Assembly: GCA_039090855.1 (NCBI GenBank)
Contig: CM077013.1
Coordinates: 134,375,240 to 134,439,239, forward strand
From: Macrothele yani
Lineage: Eukaryota; Arthropoda; Arachnida; Araneae; Macrothelidae
Length of the DNA: 64,000 nt
Direction: 5' to 3'
Part shown: one piece after another, positions 1-10,048 of the stretch
Layout: the number at the start of each line of letters is the position of its first letter
Numbering within the stretch: the first letter of the stretch is position 1
Notes under the pieces: model-generated
Seen by the model: only the letters and a program-made list of their open reading frames with translations
What the model was told of the DNA's origin: nothing
Database searches by the model: none
Program-made: the position numbers and the translations under genes

Positions 1-1080
1 TCGAGTTTAGTGTTGAGGTGCATCTTACATATCACCAATCTATGGTCACTACCTGTGTTGAACTTGTTTAGCACACTGCAGTCTTCTATGATGAATTTTT
101 TGTTACACATAATAAAATCAATTTTACTTGTCATCCCATTTGGATGTCTCCATGTTCATTTCCTGTGTGGCTTTTTCTTGAAACAGGAGTTCAAGATGAA
201 AAACCCTTCTGCCTCTGCAAACTCAACGAGAGTATTTCCACTCTGGTTTCTGTTGCCGTGACCGAATTTACCTACTGAAGTTTCATTCTGTTGCCGTTGC
301 CCTATTTTTGCATTGAAATATCCCATAATTATCTTCAACTGCTGCTTACCTTTATTATTTAGATGACGAATTTCCTCATAAAATTCTTCAATTTCTTCTT
401 CTGGATGACTTGTGGTGGGTGCATAAGTTTAAATAATCTGAGCCTTGTATCTTCTCGAGAGTTGGATAACGAGTCGTGCAGCTCTGTCAGACGAACTTTC
501 AACTTCTACAACTTTATCCTTCAGTTTCTTGTTTATTATAAATCCAACACCACTAGTTCTGCCAGTATCTGTCCCACGATAGTAGAAGAGATGTCCACTT
601 TTCAGTTCAATGAGATCTTCTCCTTTTCTCCTTATCTCACTTAGCCCGACGATGTCCCACTTGAACTTTCTTCCAATTCAAGAAGAACTTGAATCAGAAG
701 ATAGGGAGCGTCTATTATACGTAGCCAAGATCAGCATCAGATGGCAGCCTAGTTCGGTCCTCCGGTGATTCTTAGCACCCTCTGCCTTCATGTCGCACTG
801 GCCGCTGCCTTGGCCAGGTACATTCCAGCTGCCGGAGACTGAGGGCCAAGATTTAAGTTGTGGAGTCATTTTGGAGGGGTTTGGCCATAACTCACCACGC
901 TGGCCAAGCGGGTTGGTGAGTGTGGGATAGCATTTCCTCTAATCCCGATGGTATAGTTATACCGCTATTGGCGGTCGTCAAAGCCCCTTTAGTGGGAACA
1001 GGATGCACCACGAGAAGGCGGGGTTGACATTTGTCAAGGAGAGGCTGTGATGTTACGCATCACCTGACCTTACATCCCTC
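1..1080 (-). mobile_element. RTE/BovB-type LINE, copy A (5' part, cut by window start)
   Basis: This is the 5' portion of the same LINE family as the copies at 6545-9735 and 9838-13031, read on the minus strand. It covers the 5' UTR and the start of the apurinic endonuclease domain. The 5' end lies near 1080, where the shared sequence starting about GGATGTAAGGTCAGGTGATG begins; beyond it the copies differ. The endonuclease reading frame is broken: a short deletion near 670-690 removes the stretch between the first two endonuclease motifs, and further substitutions change residues conserved in the other copies. The 3' part lies outside the window. Family assignment rests on the endonuclease/RT motifs seen in the fuller copies. 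Confidence 0.85.
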
Positions 1081-1197
1081 TTATCACATAAGGGCTAATA
1101 AATCTGAAGTAAATACCTTTTTTTTTTTCTGGAGTACGAGCTTCTAAAATCCGTAAGAAAGACAAACACAAAGGTGTTCAAAGTTGTTCTTTTTTAG

Positions 1198-1612
1198 CAG
1201 AAGTTGCTCCGTTCAGTAAACAAATACGAAAGACAAACACAAGTGAAGACTTTTTTTTCTGTAGGAAGACTATTCATTATTTGCATTAACTATGAACTGT
1301 CGGTGACAGCTTATCTTATCTTGTAGTTTTATATTGTTTTCCATGTGGATCAACATTTTATTTTCCATGACCTTCTGTTCGTGTCCTACGGTTTAAATTA
1401 TTATTTTCCATGTTGGTCAAAACCCGTGATACAAACACTTAGTTTTTCATTTTTGGCAGAAGTTGCTCCCTTCAGTAAACAGATCCGTAAGACAAACACA
1501 AGTAAATAACTTTTTTTTCTGTAGGAAGACTATTCATCATTTGCGTTAACTATGAACTGTCGGTGACAGTTTCTCTTATCTGGTAATTTTATATTATTTT
1601 CCATGTGGGTCA
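1198..1612. repeat. Two direct copies of a ~160-bp sequence
   Basis: A segment with GCAGAAGTTGCTCC, AGACAAACACAAGT, CTGTAGGAAGACTATTCAT and AACTATGAACTGTCGGTGAC occurs at about 1198-1350 and again at 1457-1612, with roughly 90% similarity and an offset of about 259 bp. It is a diverged tandem duplication with no coding content that I recognise. Confidence 0.75.
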
Positions 1613-1620
1613 TTAATTAT

Positions 1621-3170
1621 GAATATACGGAGTGCGAAAATTATTTGTCGGAGGATAACTTTTTCGATTTACAACGACCTCTTTTTACTACGCTGTCTCT
1701 TGAACAGCGCATTAGATCGCGTTGCTGCACATATTTACGGCTTGACACAAGACACGAAAATGAATAATCTCTTTCAATATTTTAGTGGCTTTCTAAAACG
1801 ACAGTCTCTGGGTCTCTGCTGATTTCGTAATAACCTTGCGCAAAGGCTGTCGGAGAACAAGCGTATATTATGTCGCATCTAGTCTGATCACCGCCCTTAG
1901 CAACAGCAGAACAAAGTGACTAGACCTGCCATTCAATCTAATGGTATACACAACGTGAAATGATTCAAACTAGTCGGCTCAAACATTGAAACGGGATTAT
2001 TAAAGCAACTCTATCAGCACCTCGCCTTTGATCTTTTCTGTCTTAGTCCACCGTGGGCTTTTCAGGGATGAGTTATCAAAGAATTGCTTAGGTGCCTGAA
2101 GATGGAGAAAGGAACGTGCGTGCGTGTGTACGTGTGTGACAAAAGCGCTCCTAATGCAAGTCACAAATAAGAAATTCCAGTCCGGAGAAGTCACAAGAGC
2201 TGTTAACCGAAGAGAAACGTAGCGCTGTGCGTCTTCAAAGATTCGACAAGCAGACTTATGTCTTCTTTTCGACATCGCATCTCCACTCAGCCGTCCAAAT
2301 AAGCACCTTAACTGGCTCGCGTGATAAGATTTACAGTCAGTAATAGTGGCAGTTATTCTCTGACTCGTCCATCTCAACAGAGGCTGTGAATGAAAGTAAG
2401 GCAACAAACGCAGGCAGTAAGCATCGCGAAACTTCTCTTTCGCTCTGACGATTCCTTCCCCACCTCCTATTCTGAATTCGCCCATCCATGTAAAGCTTCG
2501 AACAGACGGGGAACGCGAGGGAGGGTCGGAGAAGAGGAACCGTACGGTGTGCTCGGATTCTCCCAAGCGCCAACATTCAAAATAAGTTGCAAACGCTTTT
2601 CTTCCGAGAACATTTCAGTCAACAAGTTGAGATAGAAGATGACTGAGTTTAATCAATTCCGTTAGAGGAGATTAGGAGCGGTTTAGAGCTGCTGAACACA
2701 AGAAAAGAGTAAAAAAAAAAAAAAAAATAAGTTTGTCGAGGAAATTCGTGACGGGTTTATTATCTAAAAATAAAAAGCGAAAGATAAATTAAAAAAAAAA
2801 TCTTTGCTTAAGGAACATTTTGAATCTGTAGCGCGAGGGAGGAACCTGTGAAAAAAAAAAAAAGAAAGTAGCGATCTGAAAGAAATTTACTCGAGCGAAG
2901 TATCAGAAATAGAATGGGGGTAAAGTAGCGATAATGACTGCGGATCTTCAAGAGAGATTACGCGTACTTCGAAGTTCGAAGCATTAAATAAGTGTGACAA
3001 AGGATCTACTGGAACGTGTGAACCCACTGATCGATTGACTTTTCACAGAACGAAACCTCGAAAAGAAAATATCGAATATCTAGAAACAATACAAGCAAAG
3101 TTTAAAGATTTCCCTTGTACGAGTATGAAGGAGTGGATATTGCGCTTTCACTTAAGCACGAAATATTAAT
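1621..3170. other. Unassigned stretch with one 188-codon ORF (2000-2566, minus)
   Basis: No transposon protein or RNA is recognisable here. A minus-strand ORF at 2000-2566 gives 188 residues rich in Ser, Arg and His, with no motif I recognise. It lies in a locally GC-richer patch (about 1850-2640), where open frames arise by chance, and a second minus-strand frame overlaps it. From 2640 to 3170 the sequence is AT-rich with several A runs. I see nothing else that can be supported. Confidence 0.3.
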
Positions 3171-3174
3171 TCAT

Positions 3175-3650
3175 AGGCCTGCGGCCTAGGTGCCTTGCAA
3201 AGACCTCAGAAATGATACGATGAGTGCCTTTTATGAAGTTTTATAAAATGTTTACAAATGCCAAATATCTAGGTTGTAACTTAAAATCTTCTGAAAAGGT
3301 CTGCGACCTAGGTGCCTGTTAGATAGCTGATAAATGATACGATGAGTGCCTTTTATTAGGTTTTATAAAATGTTTACAAATACCAAATATCTAGGTTGTA
3401 ACTTAAAATCTTCTAGAAAGGCCCGCGGCCTAGGTGCCTTGTAAAGACCTGGGAAATGATTCGATGAGTGCCTTTTATAAGGTTTTATAGAATGTTTACA
3501 AATACCAAATATCTAGGTCGTAAATTAAAATCTTCTAAAAATGCCCGCGGCCTAGGTGCCTTGCAAACAGCTGAGAAATGCTCCATTGAGTGCCTTTCAC
3601 CAGGTTTATGTAAAATGTTTACAATTACCAAATATACGGAAATTATCTTT
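3175..3650. repeat. Tandem repeat, 4 units of ~122 bp
   Basis: The motif GCGGCCTAGGTGCC (one unit reads GCGACC) recurs at 3181, 3303, 3425 and 3547, an exact 122-bp spacing. Each unit also contains GATGAGTGCCTTT, TTTATAAAATGTTTACAAAT and CCAAATATCTAGGT. The fourth unit is the most diverged. No coding function is visible. Confidence 0.9.
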
Positions 3651-3728
3651 CAAAAGGATATAAAGGGGAGAATAATTTAAATTATTATTCCTTTCTGGAA
3701 AATAAAAAAGTTTACCGTTGGTAAGATG

Positions 3729-3875
3729 ATTCCATTGGACGAATCGGCGTTGGACCAATCGTACCATTGGACGAATCGGCATTGGACCAATCGTACCATT
3801 GGACGAATCGGACATTGGACCAATCGTCCTTTTGGACGAATCGGCATTGGACCAATCGTCGTTGGACGAATCGTC
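3729..3875. repeat. Minisatellite of alternating TTGGACGAATCGG / TTGGACCAATCGT half-units
   Basis: About nine half-units of about 16 bp alternate between TTGGACGAATCGG and TTGGACCAATCGT, so the full period is about 32 bp. The two half-unit types differ by only a few bases. The array stays open in two frames (repeats of HWTNR and GRIG type), a by-product of the repeat and not evidence of a gene. Confidence 0.85.
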
Positions 3876-3891
3876 CGGGACCGTACATTTA

Positions 3892-4541
3892 TAGGGCGTT
3901 CAAAAAGTCTCTCCCAAGTGGATGTTTTAGGTTATATGAAAATCAAACAAATATACTATACGTACGTATAATTTACTCACTTAGCTACAGTGAGTGTTGA
4001 AACTGTCGTCCTTCATTTGCAAAACATAACCTAACTGTTTTACACATGTTTTCAAACACATCTGCGAGAGTCAAAATGCCCATCCGCAGTAATGTTAAGG
4101 CTGTTCTACCTAACTTTGATGGTGCTACTGTCCCAATTTTTGAATTATGCAACTTGTTGTATGTTTAACTTCAGTTTCTGCTGTTTTTTTTTTGTTTTTT
4201 TTTTATAATATATCAAGCTTCGGAATATGTTCACAGCGACACCAATTTTCACAAGTTTCTGATGAGTTGAAAGTTTCCAGAATGTGGACATTGTTTTTAT
4301 CATTGCTCCTCAAAAGAAAGAGAAACTTTTCCTTCTAAGGACACTCTTCTTTCACATTGCATGACAAATCATTTTTCAGTCCGCAGGCACCAGTATCAAG
4401 CACAAAATTCTACAGTGCGCATTTTTTTTTTTTCAAAAATAAAACCGGATCGAAATCAAGTCAGGAACACCTTTTACCCGCCCCGTTTTGACCCGCCTAG
4501 AAATGGTAGACCCATTGACCCGTGACCCGTTTCCACCTCTG
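3892..4541 (-). mobile_element. Chimeric unit: hAT-like terminus joined to a mariner-superfamily 3' end (copy 1)
   Basis: Read on the minus strand, the unit begins with CAGAGGTGGAAACGGGTCA, a hAT-style terminus also present at 5486 and 46428. It ends with the final codons of a mariner-superfamily transposase (a VFENMC...RQFQHSL-stop ending) and the terminus TTTTTGAACGCCCTATA. The same order and nearly the same sequence recur at 46428-47098. In this copy the hAT-like terminus interrupts the neighbouring transposase ORF (4546-5100) just after a YENNPQ motif. Either an insertion happened here and the composite was then copied elsewhere, or the chimera is a mobile unit. Confidence 0.65.
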
Positions 4542-4545
4542 CTGT

Positions 4546-5100
4546 GGATTATTTTCATACATTTTCACTTTACGCTTCCCCCACAAAAAAGTCACACGTA
4601 CTGAGGTCAGGAGAATAAGGTGGGGCCACCGCCCTTTGGACTCTGTTCGCTCAGCACTGAACACCGAATGCACTTGATGCAAAGATGCTCGTGCAGTATG
4701 CGCTGTGGCCCCGTCTTGTTGAAAGCACGCGCACAGTTTCTCCTCTTATGCCAACTGCTCAACGAACACGTTGAATATGTCGTTTATGTACCACTCTGAG
4801 TTAATGATGGTGTTGATGAAGAATATGGACAAAATGATTCTGTGCGTGGATAGTGCTCATCATACCCCCAATCTTTTCATCGTACGGTGGAGTTTGGATC
4901 ATTTCTCTGGTATTCACGATAGTCCAATATCGTGTGTTTTGGCTATTCATATAAGGTTGTATTTCGTATCGCACGAGTCTTTGGTGGTCCAAGACTCGTC
5001 CGACACGAAATACTACCTTTCTTGTAGACTCAGTGGAATTCTGAACAGCTCAAATGCCACTCAAACAACAGCACAAATCTCGGCTACAAAACCTGCAAAA
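4546..5100 (-). pseudogene. Mariner-superfamily (DUF4817-type) transposase, C-terminal half
   Basis: The minus strand encodes, across several frames, NSQNTRYW, NSEWYINDIF, FQQDGATAHTARAS and LWGKRKVKMYENNPQ. In this transposase group the second catalytic Asp lies in FQQDGATAHTA. The third lies in a (S)PDLSVCDFYLWGKL-type motif, which is degraded here to LILLTSVRVTFLWGK. The N-terminal helix-turn-helix and the first catalytic Asp are absent. Frame changes and stops occur near 4760, 4860 and 4920. The ORF is cut at its 3' side by the hAT-like terminus at 4541, so it is certainly non-functional. Confidence 0.75.
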
Positions 5101-5955
5101 CATACGTTTACATTAAATACACCTGCAAAAATAACGTTTCCATTAACCCTTTAAGCGGCCGAAGTACCTAAACCATATATAGTGCCCAAAATTTTCTACA
5201 CTTTCCAAACAGAAATGTTCACAAAGCGGCCGGGTTTTACGAAAACTACGGCTAAACGATTCCTCCCCCCCTCCCATCCACTCATCGCAGCGGTACGGAC
5301 AATAAACCTGTCGTTCTGAAAAAAATATCCCCTCTAGTCCTGTAACCTCTGCTCCATGACCTAAGGCATGATTGGGAAGAGATAGTTCCTCTGACACGGA
5401 CGTCATGCCACTTGGAAGAAACAAGTGACTGAAACATCTCACTCCTTTCGTAGGTTCGTCGCCATTGTTATAGCCCTTTTAGTAGCAGAGATGGAAACGG
5501 GTCACGGATCAACGGGTCGACAATTTCTTGCGGGTTCAACAAATCGGGTCAAAGTGTTCCTGAACCGATTTTGACCACGGTTTTGTTCCCGTTTTACTTT
5601 TGAAAAGAGAAAAATATATTCCAAAGAAAAATGCGCGTTGTGGAATTCTGTAGTCGATACTGGTGCCCACGGAGTGAATAATGATTTGCCATGCAAAAAT
5701 ATTGTCGTCTGTTTCTTAAAGCAACGAAGATTTCCACCGACCGACGTCAGACACGCCGGCACCATATCGTAAAAAGATACTTCCTTTGCGTTCTTTTACA
5801 GTGCGATTGTTCAGGGCAAGGTACAGGTAAACGCTTTCGCCTGCTTTTCAGCTGATTCACTATTTCCGTGTGAAGGTCACTGTATGACTAAGAGTAGCTT
5901 TTCACATCGCATCTTTTACATTGAGCAATCAGAGGTTTACGATTGATGACATGCC

Positions 5956-6276
5956 ATGTCGAAATTAACTCCTTATTTGTTAATATGGATATATTTAAGG
6001 AGGTTGAGAAAAGCTTCGAGCAGAACAAATAGGTGTTTGTTGAAAACCACAAGGAGAAGAGTGAGTGCTGGAAATTGTCGTCTCGTTAAGGAACCGGCGA
6101 ATAATTCTGTGTTGTTTGGTCTTGCTTGTTGCTCAAAATGTGGAAAGTGTACCATTACGAAGAAAGATGTCGCCGGTGTAATAAAAGATTATGGCACCAA
6201 AAATCTAACGGACCATATGAAAGTATGCGCACCTCCATCAAAGCGTGGTAAGAGTAAACAATCTAAATGCATTTAA
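5956..6276 (+). pseudogene. hAT transposase N-terminus with BED-type zinc finger
   Basis: An open frame of 106 residues contains GLACCSKCGKC followed by KDYGTKNLTDHMKVC. This is the C-x2-C ... H-x4-C spacing of a BED finger, used by hAT transposases for DNA binding. A more likely original start is the ATG near 5984 in another frame (MDIFKEVEKSFEQN), whose duplicate at 9776 reads MDGFKEVEKSFEQN; both are followed by stops. So the N-terminus is frameshifted before the finger. After the finger the protein ends in a short basic tail, and no RNase H-like catalytic domain follows. Confidence 0.65.
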
Positions 6277-6453
6277 AAAAATACATTTGTGCAATCGTAA
6301 ATAATGATTGCCATTTGTAATATACCACATGGTCACGGTCACAGTCAGCCATTACTTCTGGATTACGCAAAATAGTGGCACTAAAATTTAGCAAGTAACC
6401 AAATTCCATTATTAAAACAGGATTTCAGTTATTAAATATCAAGCAGTTATTCG

Positions 6454-6500
6454 GATGAATATATATATATATATATATTGAATTATAAATTCGAAACTCA

Positions 6501-6546
<46 letters not shown>

Positions 6547-6562
6547 TCATCATCATCATCAT
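6454..6562. repeat. (TA)n and (ATC)n microsatellites at LINE 3' end
   Basis: Two (AT)n runs at about 6459-6478 and 6504-6544 flank a 27-bp unique sequence. They are followed by (ATC)6, which is the 3' tail (GAT/ATG repeats) of the minus-strand LINE. Short trinucleotide tails in place of poly-A are typical of RTE-clade LINEs. Confidence 0.85.
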
Positions 6563-6684
6563 TGTCAACCATTATCAATCCACTGCTGGACGAAGGTCTC
6601 CCAAGTTTCCTCCACAACGGTCTGTCTTGTGCCAGTCTCCTCCATGTCACCCCTGCATACTTTCGAATTTCATCCACCCATCTC

Positions 6685-7761
6685 CTATGTGGTCTTCTTC
6701 TGGGTCTTTCCTGTCCCTTGAATCCAATCTAAAATTTCGGCTGTCCATCGATGATCTGTCCTTCTGGCAGTATGTCCAGCCCATTGCCATTTCAGGGATT
6801 TAACTCTGATCATGATGTCTTCTACTCTTGTCATTTTTCGGATCCACGAGTTCCTCTTTTTATCTCTCCTGGTTACACCAAGCATGCACCTCTCCATGCT
6901 TCTTTGAGTTGTCTGCAGCCTTTGTATGTCTCTTTTAGTTAAGGTCCACGTCTCTGCACCATACGTAAGCACTGGAAGGATGCATTGATCAAACACTTTT
7001 CTTTTAAGACATAATGGCATATTGCTCTTGAAAATTATGCTGTTTCTTCCAAAAGCTCTCCAGGCAAGTTTTGTACGCCGATTAATTTCTTCATCAATGT
7101 GACCCTCACTTGATATCTGCTGTCCAAGATAAACGTACGTGTCTGTTATCTCCAGCTTTTCTCCATCAATCGATAAATCTTCATTTCTTGTAAAAGCATT
7201 GAACATCACTTTTGTCTTCTGAAAGTTCATTTTTAATCCCACTTCTTTACTCTTGTCAGCAAGTTCCTGGATCATACTCTGCAGCTCTGATGGGGTAGTT
7301 GCAAAAATGACTACGTCATCAGCAAAACGAAGATGGGTTAGATAATCTCCATTAATCTTTATCCCCTTGTTTTCCCAGCTCAGCGACTGAAAAACACCCT
7401 CCAATGTGGCATTAAAGAGCTTCTGAGATATGGTGTCACCTTGTCTCACTCCCTTTCCAATTTTTACGTGTGTTGTATTTTCAAACAGCCTAATCTTTGC
7501 ACTTGCATTTTCATAGATGTTATTAATAATATTAATGTATGCATCTTCAATACCGCAGGTTTTCAGAGCCATTGTAACTGCTGATGGTTTCACCGAATCA
7601 AAGGCTTTTTCATAATCGATAAAAGCCATGCACAATGGAAGTTCATATTCCCTCGCTCTTTCAATTAGTTCTCTCAGCACGTGGATATGATCTATTGTGC
7701 TGTAGCCACTCCTGAATCCAGCTTGTTCTCTCGGTTGAGCCATGTCTAGTGCTACCTTCAA
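6685..7761 (-). pseudogene. LINE copy B reverse transcriptase domain
   Basis: A 358-residue open frame covers most RT motifs. PREQAGFRSGYSTIDHI is followed by AFIDYEKAFDSV (motif A, catalytic Asp), VRQGDTISQKLF (motif B, with Gln where copy C has Pro), LRFADDVVIFA (motif C, catalytic Asp pair) and GLKMNFQKTK (motif D). After these come the thumb region and a C-terminal segment with TYGAETWTL and WQWAGHTARR. The catalytic FADD is intact. The N-terminal fingers (DWNTATMILLHKKGD in copy C) are separated by frameshifts at 7840-7900, and the last residues are frameshifted, so no full polyprotein can be made. Confidence 0.88.
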
Positions 7762-8110
7762 GCGGTGTGAAAGAACTTTAGTGAAGATTTTATAAACTAC
7801 TGATAGGAGGCTGATAGGTCTGTAGTTTCCGAGATCCTCACGTCACCTTTCTTATGTAGCAGGATCATTGTAGCGGTGTTCCAATCCTCAGGAATCTTTC
7901 CTTCATTAAGGCATCGAGTGAAAATTTGGGCGAGTACTGTTTCTGATTTCTCCACTTGCTTCTTTTATGATGTCTACAGTAATTCCATCTTCTCCTGGAG
8001 CTTTTCCTCGCTTCATGTTCTTGATTGCATGTGCAACTTCTGCTGGAAGGACTGGAGGAACTCTGGTACTGGTATCTTTCATGATGTCTGGAGTGCATAT
8101 ATCATCCCTT

Positions 8111-9522
8111 TCATATAATTTGGAGTAGAAATCTTTCACTCTTGTCAAAATTTCTGCCTCTATTTCTTGTTACAGAACCATCTTCTTTTCTCAGTGCCAT
8201 AATCTGTTTTCTTCCCTTACTGAGATGTCCCTTTGCTATCTTTAGGCTTTGGTTGTTTTCAATTGCTTTCCTCACTAGTTCACAGTTGAATTTCCTTACG
8301 TCTTCAGTGATACTTTTTCTTACTGTCTTGCATAGCTCTATATATTCCACTTTGGAAGTCACATCTTCTTTTGTTGTCCTCATCTCTCTTCTTTTTGCAT
8401 CAACATTTTGGTTTTTCCTGATAATTTGTTCACATGCAACTTGTTCTTAGACCCAGCTAATTTTGTTGCTGTTTCCATAAGAGCTTTGGTTACTTTTCTG
8501 TTAACTTCAGAGATGTCCACTTCTTCCGATGTTAGGCCTTTTAAAGCAGAGAACCTGTTCTTCAGTTCTAACTTGAAGGTATTATGGTGTTTTTTAAGGT
8601 TGGTTATGTCAATAGATTTTGTTTGTCTTATGAGCTTGCCACGTTCAAGTTTAGTGTTGAGGTGCATCTTACATCTCACCAATCTATGGTCACTACCTGT
8701 GTTGAACTTGTTTAGCACACTGCAGTCTTCTATGACGAATTTTTTGTTACACATAATAAAATCAATTTCACTTGTCGTCCCATTTGGATGTCTCCATGTC
8801 CATTTCCTGTGTGGCTTTTTCTTGAAGAAGGAGTTCAAGATGAAAAACCCTTCTGCCTCTGCAAACTCAACGAGAGTATTTCCACGCTGGTTTCTGTTGC
8901 CATGACCGAATTTACCTACTGAAGTTTCATTCTGTTGCCGTTGCCCTATTTTTGCATTGAAATCTCCCATAATTATTTTCAAGTGCTGCTTACCTTTATT
9001 ATTTAGATGACAAATTTCCTCATAAAATTCTTCAATTTCTTCTTCAGGATGACTTGTGGTGGGTGCATAAGTTTGAATAATCTGAGCCTGGTATCTTTTC
9101 GAGAGTTGGATAACAAGTCGTGCAGCTCTGTCAGAGGAACTTTCAACTTCTACAACTTTATCCTTCAGTTTCTTGTTTATTATAAATCCAACACCACTAG
9201 TTCTGCCAGTATCTGTCCCACGATAGTAGAAGAGATGTCCACTTTTCAGTTCGATGAGATCTTCTCCTTTTCTCCTTACCTCACTTAGCCCCACGATGTC
9301 CCACTTGATCCTTTGTAGTTCCTCTTCCAATTCAAGAAGCCTTGAATCAGAAGATAGGGAGCGTCCATTGTAAGTAGCCAAGGTCAGCATCAGATGGCAG
9401 CCTAGTCCGGTCCTCCGGGGATTCTTAGCACCCTCTGCCTTCATGTCGCACTGGCCGCTGCCTTGGCCAGGTACATTCCAGCTGCCGGAGACTGAGGGCC
9501 AAGATTTAAGTTGTGGAATCAT
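8111..9522 (-). pseudogene. LINE copy B endonuclease domain and linker
   Basis: The ORF 9522-8380 (380 residues) holds a complete-looking apurinic-type endonuclease. In order it shows TYNGRSL, GLSEVRRKG, QTYAPTTS, MGDFNAKIG, TSEIDFI and GSDHRLV. These carry the Asn, Glu, Tyr, Asp-Asn, Asp and Asp-His residues used for nicking the target. The reading continues in a second frame at 8383-8111 as the endonuclease-RT linker. The domain nicks chromosomal DNA for target-primed reverse transcription. The endonuclease itself has no internal stop, but the frameshift behind it separates it from the RT. Confidence 0.85.
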
Positions 9523-9748
9523 TTTGGAGGGGTTTGGCCATAACTCACCACGCTGGCCAAGCGGGTTGGTGAGTGTGGGATAGAATTTCCTCTGATCCCG
9601 ATGGTATAGTTATACCGCTATGGGCGGTCGTCAGAGCCCCTTTAGTGGGAACAGGATGCACCACGAGAAGGCGGGGTTGACATTTGTCAAGGAGAGGCTG
9701 TGATGTTACGCATCACCTGACCTTGCATCCCTATATATATATATATAT

Positions 9749-9835
9749 GCCATGTCGAAATTAACTCCTTATTTGTTAATATGGATGGATTTAAGGAGGT
9801 TGAGAAAAGCTTCGAGCAGAACGAATAGGTGTTTG
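9749..9835 (+). repeat. 87-bp duplicate of hAT sequence in the LINE palindrome centre
   Basis: The segment GCCATGTCGAAATTAACTCC ... AATAGGTGTTTG is nearly identical to 5953-6039, in the same orientation, with three or four substitutions. It lies between the 5' ends of the two head-to-head LINEs. Here the start codon context reads MDGFKEVEKSFEQNE, consistent with the hAT transposase N-terminus. Confidence 0.9.
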
Positions 9836-10048
9836 AGATGGGATGTAAGGTCAGGTGATGCGTAACATCACAGCCTCTCCTTGACAAATGTCAACCCCGC
9901 CTTCTCGTGGTGCATCCTGTTCCCACTAAAGGGGCTCTGACGACCGCCAATAGCGGTATAACTATACCATCGGGATTAGAGGAAATTCTATCCCACACTC
10001 ACCAACCCGCTTGGCCAGCGTGGTGAGTTATGGCCAAACCCCTCCAAA

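Larger units (their letters stand above)
6545..9735 (-). mobile_element. RTE/BovB-type LINE, copy B (near full length, broken ORF)
   Basis: This copy runs from the 5' end near 9735 to the (ATC)n tail at 6545, about 3.2 kb, the size expected of an RTE element. It has one ORF with an apurinic endonuclease followed by a reverse transcriptase, broken into pieces by frameshifts near 8390, 8150, 7920 and 7850. The 5' end is bordered by an (AT)n run and then hAT sequence. It lies head to head with copy C. The family is RTE-like by domain order, length and trinucleotide tail; BovB affinity is my judgement from protein style. Confidence 0.9.

Noticed and set aside
5143..5490. Host promoter with CCCTTTAAG box
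   Set aside because: The CCCTTTAA sequence is flanked by TTAA at both ends of a removable element, which fits a piggyBac-like terminus better.
8408..8905. Plus-strand ORF of 165 codons
   Set aside because: Antisense shadow of the LINE endonuclease; the same shadow appears at 10-261.
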